Below the pieces are notes generated by a model. That model did not search any database. It had not been told where the DNA came from and was given only the letters and a program-made list of their open reading frames with translations. 64,000 bases of DNA, taken from NCBI GenBank assembly GCA_012521995.1, contig JAAYLH010000060.1, forward strand, positions 1 through 64,000, written 5' to 3'. Of this stretch, positions 57,581-64,000 are shown one piece after another (the first letter of the stretch is position 1; each line of letters opens with the position of its first letter). The DNA is from Bacteroidales bacterium (lineage in GTDB: Bacteria > Bacteroidota > Bacteroidia > Bacteroidales > UBA7960). A program made the position numbers and the translations under genes.

Positions 57581-58195
57581 ATGGTGATTCGCTCGGCTGA
57601 ATTCATAAAAAGTTCACCCTCGCTCAATGAGTGCCCCGAAAGCACGCTGCCCGAATATGCATTTATTGGACGCTCCAATGTGGGAAAGTCCTCACTCATC
57701 AATACAATTACGGGATTCTCAAAACTGGCTAAAATCTCTTCAAGTCCCGGAAAAACTCAGCTGATCAACCATTTCCTGATCAATGAGGCCTGGTATCTTA
57801 CCGACCTCCCTGGCTTTGGCTTTGCTAAAGTTCCTGTCCGAATCAAACGCAAGTGGGATTTAATGATTCGCAACTATCTGCTGAAACGCCCAAACCTGGT
57901 TTGTTCATTCCTGTTGATTGATATAAGACATGAAGCCCTGAAAAATGACCTTGAGTTCATGGCCTGGATGGGCGGCCGCAGAATCCCGTTTTACCTGATC
58001 TTTACCAAAGCCGACAAACTGACCCACAACCAACGGCAATCTGCCATCGCAGCCTATATGAAGGTCCTGGGCGAGCAGTGGGAACCCCTGCCTCCTTTTT
58101 TGGTTACCAGCAGCGATACTGGTATGGGAAGGGAAGAACTTCTTGCCCTGATCGAAACTTTTAACAACGGCTTTCAAGCCGAAGGCCTGGGTTGA
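57581..58195 (+). CDS. engB: Ribosome biogenesis GTP-binding protein YihA/YsxC (EngB)
   Basis: LPEYAFIGRSNVGKSSLINTITG (G1), SSPGKTQLINHF, LTDLPGFGFAKVP (G3), FTKADKL (G4). Confidence 0.97.
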   Translation: MVIRSAEFIKSSPSLNECPESTLPEYAFIGRSNVGKSSLINTITGFSKLAKISSSPGKTQLINHFLINEAWYLTDLPGFGFAKVPVRIKRKWDLMIRNYLLKRPNLVCSFLLIDIRHEALKNDLEFMAWMGGRRIPFYLIFTKADKLTHNQRQSAIAAYMKVLGEQWEPLPPFLVTSSDTGMGREELLALIETFNNGFQAEGLG

Positions 58196-59215
58196 TTATG
58201 GCCTGAACCCTGATTGATTCAATATCTTCTGTGCGTCATTTTCCTTGAACAGCCCGGCAAGTCCCTTGACTTGATTCCTTTCCATATATTTCCTTACAAT
58301 CTGCCAGCCGATATAGGCTGCCGTCCGCGGTGGGGCATTCCTCGAAAAAGGTGCAGTAAATGGAGCATCGCCCAGGAACTTAATGATGATCTGGCGGTCA
58401 CTTGAATACAGCATTTCATTTTCCAGAAAATACGACCATGCCCTGCCCATATTTGCCTCCAACCATTTCAACTGACCCTGGTCATAAGTCATCTTTAGGG
58501 TGTCGGGATGCTGGGGAAGCATACAATCCAAAAAATACAGAATCTTTCCTTCATAGATCATATAGTCCAGAAAACGCTCAGGCATTGCGGCCATTTCCTG
58601 CAGCTTTCGTTCACCCAGCAGCTTCATCACGTCAATGCTCACAAAGGCTGGTTGCATCCCAAAAGTCTGGTAGGATGGAACCCCAACTTTCGGGTATAAG
58701 TGGTAGTCCTTCCCCAGGTACATGTCCAGTCCGATCACAATGATGTCTTCATAATCTTTCACGGGGTATTGAAAATCCAGGCCGGAAATATAAGTGAACA
58801 CCCTTGGAATGGCTTCACCCGGAAAATGATGGTGGTAGTAACGGAATGCCTCACTCAACTCTTTTTCAAGGAAAGTAACATCAGGCCAGACTTCTTTTGT
58901 GTCGAGATACAACTCCCTAATCTGCGGATCGCTGATATAGTCAAATAATTGTTGCCGGCCCTGTTCTGTTCTGATGTTTTCTCCCAGGAAAACATAATAC
59001 CTATCAATATAGGGTTCGATTTCATCTTTCAGGGCGTAAGGGTTGAGGTTAAAAAGCACTTCCTCATAACGGCCAATAGAAACGGGCTCAATTTTTATTC
59101 CGGAAATATCTGCTTGGTAATGAGGTCTTTTTTCGGTGCCCCCGCAGGAAATCATTACGGCAGAAAAGAAAAACAACAGTAGGAAAAGGGTTTGATGGTT
59201 CGGTCGTATCTTCAT
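58196..59215 (-). CDS. gldB: Gliding motility lipoprotein GldB-like
   Basis: Lipobox SAVMISCGG; IVIGLDMYLGKDYHLYP, YDQGQLKWLEANMGRAWSYFLENEMLYSSD, GWQIVRKYMERNQV; flanked by engB and nadE as in flavobacterial gld loci. Start at 59215 preferred. Confidence 0.88.
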   Translation of the reverse strand: MKIRPNHQTLFLLLFFFSAVMISCGGTEKRPHYQADISGIKIEPVSIGRYEEVLFNLNPYALKDEIEPYIDRYYVFLGENIRTEQGRQQLFDYISDPQIRELYLDTKEVWPDVTFLEKELSEAFRYYHHHFPGEAIPRVFTYISGLDFQYPVKDYEDIIVIGLDMYLGKDYHLYPKVGVPSYQTFGMQPAFVSIDVMKLLGERKLQEMAAMPERFLDYMIYEGKILYFLDCMLPQHPDTLKMTYDQGQLKWLEANMGRAWSYFLENEMLYSSDRQIIIKFLGDAPFTAPFSRNAPPRTAAYIGWQIVRKYMERNQVKGLAGLFKENDAQKILNQSGFRP

Positions 59216-59318
59216 AAGGGTTGAAAAATTTGGGTTAAAAACCAAAACTGCCTTTATTGAAATCTAAAAAAATAAAAAATAATGGTTAATATTGTATTTA
59301 ATTATAAACGCCAAAATT

Positions 59319-59999
59319 ATGAAAAAAATATTGTTGTCGGTTCTGCTGGTCGTATTGTTGGTCCCAATGGCCTTTTCATTGGATCCCAGTGGATTTCGCT
59401 TTGGGCTAAAAGCCTCTCCTTCCGTTGTCTGGATGCGTCCCGAAACCACCAATTACACCAGCGATGGCCTGCGTGTCGGGTTCTCCTATGGGCTTGTTGG
59501 CGATATTCGCCTGGGTGATTTTTATGATTTCTCCACAGGAATTACAATTAATATGGTTGGGGGAAAACTTGTTTATCCCTTCAAACTTTCCATTGAGGAG
59601 CAAGTGGACTTGTCACGGACCTATAAACTCAACTACCTCGAGATACCCCTGACCATTAAGATGCATACACAGGAAATTGGCTACCTGACTTATTATGGCC
59701 GCTTTGGTTTTGGGGCTGGCGTTAATTTACGTTCTAAGGCAAGTGATAGTTATGTTTCTGCCGGTAATCAGATTACCATTGAACGCGAGGATATAAAGAG
59801 CGAGACTCGTTTGCTGCGTGGATCACTCATTGTTGGAGTGGGGGTGGAATACTCTGTGGGTGGAAGAACCGCGCTTGTGGGTGGCCTCACCTTCAACAAT
59901 GGCTTCACCAATGTCCTGAAGGGCACCAACGATGCGGTCGGCCGTAAACCCAGCGCCATAAATAATTTCCTCGAGCTAACCCTGGGAGTCATGTTCTAA
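59319..59999 (+). CDS. Outer-membrane beta-barrel (PorT-like) protein
   Basis: Signal peptide MKKILLSVLLVVLLVPMAFS; RFGLKASPSVVW..., LNYLEIPLTIKMHTQEIGYLTYYGRFGFGAGVNL; C-terminal aromatic (ELTLGVMF). Confidence 0.82.
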   Translation: MKKILLSVLLVVLLVPMAFSLDPSGFRFGLKASPSVVWMRPETTNYTSDGLRVGFSYGLVGDIRLGDFYDFSTGITINMVGGKLVYPFKLSIEEQVDLSRTYKLNYLEIPLTIKMHTQEIGYLTYYGRFGFGAGVNLRSKASDSYVSAGNQITIEREDIKSETRLLRGSLIVGVGVEYSVGGRTALVGGLTFNNGFTNVLKGTNDAVGRKPSAINNFLELTLGVMF

Positions 60000-60009
60000 A
60001 CCTTGCTGA

Positions 60010-61656
60010 ATGAAAATTGCCCTTGCCCAGTTGAATTTCATTGTAGGGCATTTCGAACACAATACCGCTTTAATGATCTACGCCCTCGACAGGGCCCGCG
60101 CACAGGGCGCTGACTTGGTGGTATTCACCGAACTTTCCGTCTGCGGCTATCCTCCGCGCGATCTGCTCGAAATGGAGCATTTTATCGACCAGTGCGAAGC
60201 CGCAATCAGAAAAATTGCCGGCCATTGCAAAGGTATTGCCGCTATTGTAGGCGCTCCTAGCCGCAACCCCAGGGCTTTCGGAAAACGACTCCTGAACTCA
60301 GCCTTCCTGCTTGTAGAAGGCGAAATCTGCGGCACCTATCACAAAGGCCTCCTGCCTACCTATGATGTTTTTGACGAATACAGGTATTTCGAGCCCGCCT
60401 CTTCTTTCAAGTCTATCGTTTTTAAGGGCAAAAAGATCGCACTGACCATTTGCGAGGACCTCTGGAACCTCGATGTCCACGCCCTCTATTCAATGAACCC
60501 AATGGATGTGCTGATCCGCGAAGAACCCGACCTGATAATCAATATCTCCGCCTCGCCTTTTGCCTGGAGCCACTTGGCCGACCGCCATTACACCTTCTCC
60601 GAGAATGCCCGGAAATATAGAATCCCGCTTTTTGTTGCCAACCAGATGGGCGGCCACGATGAACTGCTATTTGACGGGCAGTCAGGGGTTTATAACCCCA
60701 TGGGAGGGCTGGTAGATCAGATTGATTCCTTCACCGAAGACGTCAGGGTGTTCGATTTGGATGAAGTAATACAAAGCCGGGAACAACCCGGGGAGATTAA
60801 GCTTAGCGAAACCGAAAAAAACGAGGTGATTTTTAAGGCTCTGGTGTTCGGTATCCGCGAGTATTTTGGGAAATTGGGTCTGAAAAAAGCAATCCTGGGC
60901 CTTTCAGGAGGACTCGACAGCGCTCTTACCCTTGTCTTGGCAGCAGAAGCCTTGGGACCGGGAAACTGCAAGGCAGTCTTGCTCCCCGGCCCATACAGCA
61001 CCGACCACTCCATCTCCGATGCGGTGCAATTGGCTCAAAATCTGGAAGTACCCCACGAAATCATCTCCATCAACGAAACTGTTGACGCCTTGAACCACGC
61101 CCTCGAACCCCATTTCAGGGGAACCAAACCAGGAGTGGCTGAAGAAAACCTGCAGGCCAGGGCAAGGGCAGTTATCCTGATGGGACTGGCCAATAAATTT
61201 GGGTATGTGCTGCTCAATACCTCAAACAAGAGCGAAGCCGCTGTGGGATATGGCACCCTCTACGGCGATATGTGCGGGGGACTGGCAGTCATCGGTGATA
61301 TCTACAAAACCGAGGCCTACAGCCTGTCGCGCCACATCAATCGACACCTGGAGATCATTCCTGCCAACATTATCAATAAACCGCCTTCGGCAGAATTGAA
61401 ACCTGGCCAGCGCGATACCGATTCTCTGCCGCCCTACGAGATCCTCGACGATATCCTCTTCAGGTATATTGAAAGGAAAATGTCAGCAGAAAAAATCATT
61501 GCAGCTGGTCATCCCGCAGAGCTGGTGCGGAGCGTCCTGCAAATGGTCAACGCCAATGAATACAAGCGCCATCAAACCCCACCCATCCTTAGGGTGTCAA
61601 AAAAAGCCTTCGGCTCAGGCCGCAAGATGCCTTTAGTGGCACGCTTCCCCGGTTAA
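60010..61656 (+). CDS. nadE: Glutamine-dependent NAD+ synthetase
   Basis: N-terminal nitrilase domain (ADLVVFTELSVCGYPPRDLL, TICEDLW); synthetase domain GLSGGLDSALTLVLAAEALG, NTSNKSEAAVGYGTLYGDMCGGLAVIGDIYKT. Confidence 0.97.
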   Translation: MKIALAQLNFIVGHFEHNTALMIYALDRARAQGADLVVFTELSVCGYPPRDLLEMEHFIDQCEAAIRKIAGHCKGIAAIVGAPSRNPRAFGKRLLNSAFLLVEGEICGTYHKGLLPTYDVFDEYRYFEPASSFKSIVFKGKKIALTICEDLWNLDVHALYSMNPMDVLIREEPDLIINISASPFAWSHLADRHYTFSENARKYRIPLFVANQMGGHDELLFDGQSGVYNPMGGLVDQIDSFTEDVRVFDLDEVIQSREQPGEIKLSETEKNEVIFKALVFGIREYFGKLGLKKAILGLSGGLDSALTLVLAAEALGPGNCKAVLLPGPYSTDHSISDAVQLAQNLEVPHEIISINETVDALNHALEPHFRGTKPGVAEENLQARARAVILMGLANKFGYVLLNTSNKSEAAVGYGTLYGDMCGGLAVIGDIYKTEAYSLSRHINRHLEIIPANIINKPPSAELKPGQRDTDSLPPYEILDDILFRYIERKMSAEKIIAAGHPAELVRSVLQMVNANEYKRHQTPPILRVSKKAFGSGRKMPLVARFPG

Positions 61657-61706
61657 CCCACTGCCCTTTACCTGATCATTCAAAAAAACCATTTGAATTT
61701 CTCAAA

Positions 61707-61740
61707 AAAAGGAAGCTAACCCTGTGGGTTGCTTCCTTTT
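61707..61740. terminator. Bidirectional Rho-independent terminator between convergent nadE and the nucleotidase gene
   Basis: AAAAGGAAGC-T-AACCC-TGT-GGGTT-GCTTCCTTTT (15 paired bases, one bulge), A-run and T-run on either side. Confidence 0.88.
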
Positions 61741-61775
61741 GTTAATGAAGAATTTCTTGTGTTTTCCTCGCGAAC

Positions 61776-63392
61776 CTATCTGAACTGATATCCTCCTTCT
61801 TTCATTTGTGAAAAGGCCTGTGCGCCAAGGTCCTTTGCAATGGCACGGCCATCAAGGGTGGGATGAACCGTCCCTTTCGCTGCCAGGTATTCTTCAACGG
61901 CCTCGTGCATGGTATATTCCTGGATGCTGACCTCCCTGGCATGCTGCATCCTGCACATGGTGGAAAGAGGCTCACCGGTTCTGTTACAGGAGGCCATCGT
62001 GTACATTTTTTCCAGGTCAAGGGCTTCGCCCTGTATGGTGATGTTTTCAATGCGGCTTCCCTGCTCCTTTGAACTGTCAAATTCTACGGTCATGCCTGAA
62101 AACCTTACCAGCCAGCCACCGAAGCGCTCCTGGTAGTTGGCGGCAAAAACATTGTTGATTTCCTTCTCCAGCCAGTTTTTTATTTGCTGCCCGCTGACTT
62201 TTCCAATCTTAATGTTTTCATCCACAGGCAGCATCCTCCACAGGTCAGCCTTGGTGACAGGCGTTTTGCCGCTTGCATCTGGAACAATAGGCACACCAAA
62301 GCGAAAACCGTTTGAAGTGGCAAAATCTACTCCTGTTTTCCAGCGTATCGCATCGGTAATCAGGTTGTCCATTGGATTCTCAACAACCAGGTAACGGTAT
62401 AGTGGGGCGGTGGTATAGCCCAACACGCTTTGCATCTCCTCTTTGTAAGGGGAAATGGCATCGTCGATAAGCTGCTGTACCACGGGATCTGCCTTATATT
62501 TCTCAGGCGAAACCTCTATCAGCTCATAGCTGTAATCCACAACTTCTCCATTGCTGACTTTCAGGTCCAGTTTTCCCACAAAAGAACTAAACGCTCCGGG
62601 TTCTACAACCTTAGCATACTTCCCGTGAATGGGCTCCCTGATCCTTTCATGCGTATCATTGCCTAAAATAAAATCGACGCCTTCCACGGCGGGGTTATTG
62701 GCCAGCGTCACCTGCTTCGAGATCCCCATATGGGCCATCAGGATTAAAAAATCAACTTCCTCATTGGTGCGTAAATGGCTGACCAGCTCATTCAGGTTTT
62801 CTTCCACAGGGGTAAAGTGCATCCCTTCACTGTAGGATGGGTTCTGCCGGATGGGTATTTCCGGGTCGTTGTAGGCGATAAACCCTATTTTAACCCCCTT
62901 CTTCTCGGTTACCCAATAGGGCGGAAATAAAGGCTCTCCGCTTGCTTCGTCATACATGTTCGCCACAATGACATTCGTTTGGTAGTCGTTCATGAGGTTC
63001 ATCATCACATCTTTACCATACACTACCTCCCAGTTTCCCGGGATAAGCAAATCGTAATCCATGGCCCGGACTATTGGGGGGAAGATACTCCCCAATGAAC
63101 GCACACTTTCACCACTACCCTGGTAAAGGTCGCCGCCGTCAACCAAAATGGTGGCATCCTGATTCTGACTTCTTATGCCGTCGACCAGCGTTTTGATATG
63201 CGCCAACCCCCCTGCTTCCCTGAAAACAATACTGCCGTTCTCAACAAAGAGCTCGTTGTGCGGATTAAGATATGCATGGATATCAGCGGTTTGTAATATG
63301 GTTATGGTTTCTTCCTTCATCTTTCCTGGTTTATTCTGACAGGCGCTTAAGGTCAACAATGCAAAACCTGCCAAAATGAGAATTTTTTTCAT
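61776..63392 (-). CDS. 5'-nucleotidase/metallophosphatase family lipoprotein (UshA/SoxB-like architecture)
   Basis: Lipobox LTLSACQNK; TILQTADIHAYLNP, VDGGDLYQGSGES, IPGNWEVVYGKDVMM, LMAHMGISKQ, ILGNDTHERI; 5'-nucleotidase C-domain. Confidence 0.88.
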   Translation of the reverse strand: MKKILILAGFALLTLSACQNKPGKMKEETITILQTADIHAYLNPHNELFVENGSIVFREAGGLAHIKTLVDGIRSQNQDATILVDGGDLYQGSGESVRSLGSIFPPIVRAMDYDLLIPGNWEVVYGKDVMMNLMNDYQTNVIVANMYDEASGEPLFPPYWVTEKKGVKIGFIAYNDPEIPIRQNPSYSEGMHFTPVEENLNELVSHLRTNEEVDFLILMAHMGISKQVTLANNPAVEGVDFILGNDTHERIREPIHGKYAKVVEPGAFSSFVGKLDLKVSNGEVVDYSYELIEVSPEKYKADPVVQQLIDDAISPYKEEMQSVLGYTTAPLYRYLVVENPMDNLITDAIRWKTGVDFATSNGFRFGVPIVPDASGKTPVTKADLWRMLPVDENIKIGKVSGQQIKNWLEKEINNVFAANYQERFGGWLVRFSGMTVEFDSSKEQGSRIENITIQGEALDLEKMYTMASCNRTGEPLSTMCRMQHAREVSIQEYTMHEAVEEYLAAKGTVHPTLDGRAIAKDLGAQAFSQMKEGGYQFR

Positions 63393-64000
63393 CCTTCTGT
63401 TTATTTTTGGTCATTATTTTTTTGGTGTCTTTTTGAAGCCCGAAAATTGATTTCTTCAATGAGAACACACAGACCAAACAAGAGGAAGATATAAAAGGTT
63501 TAAATGTTTAACATTTTTTTAAACCATTTTATCTCTTTTGCCAAAGCACAGACTGATAAGACAGGCATTTTTTTAACTTAAAGAGAAGAAATAATACAAT
63601 AAAGCACCTCCATGAGGTTAAAATAAGAAAAAAAAACCACAAACATCCTCCGGAGCAACCTCAGATGTCAGGATTTTTTTTAGGACAACAACAAACATTC
63701 TTTTATAGTGATAATCACTTCCAATATAGACTGTTAACCCTCCACCTTTTGATTTAATAATTTCTGAGTCAGTGATATATACATTGAAAGAAATTGAATA
63801 TTTACCCTAAATAGAAGTTGGAGGATGTCTATGACTTTAACAATCCGGATATTATTTATTTACATTTTCAGGCAATCAAGAAGGAATCCCTAAGCAAGGG
63901 ATATTTGCCCGTGAAGCTCTGGGATAAGATGTGAGCTAAGCAGGATTCATCTCAATGAAATTCCCTGAGGCTCTCGTGGATTCCCTTGTGAATTTCAAAC

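Overview
The 64-kb window reads as chromosomal DNA from a Bacteroidota, probably Bacteroidales-like, genome. Support comes from SusC/SusD pairs, TANNTTTG-type promoter boxes, a GldB lipoprotein, a MurF-Alr fusion, glycine-lipid type acyltransferases and CASDH/CANSDC polyamine genes. Most of it is densely coded housekeeping sequence. The main block is a 13-gene dcw division/cell-wall cluster on the minus strand: mraZ-rsmH-ftsL-like-ftsI-murE-mraY-murD-ftsW-murG-murC-ftsQ-ftsA-ftsZ, about 40.05-55.39 kb. The left edge holds the tail of one SusD and a complete SusC/SusD pair. I found no rRNA, tRNA, CRISPR array, prophage, transposase or recognisable defence locus. The most notable unexplained signal is a pair of unlinked intergenic elements at about 5.46-5.55 kb and 22.44-22.51 kb. 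Each has 11-bp-periodic TACGGT-N5 direct repeats fused to inverted copies that form long perfect hairpins. Each lies 60-70 bp beyond an intrinsic terminator and about 200-250 bp upstream of a secreted or envelope protein gene. Secondary points of interest are a 10-bp-periodic GTGGTAAAAA array in front of mraZ (likely MraZ operator), a plug-only TonB-receptor-like protein, a bacterial cyclic-2,3-diphosphoglycerate-synthetase homologue, an M49 peptidase with a pentapeptide HEVSH motif, a metallophosphatase with GNWE instead of GNHE, and gldB without gldC. All identifications come from reading motifs and family resemblance by eye; no database search was run.
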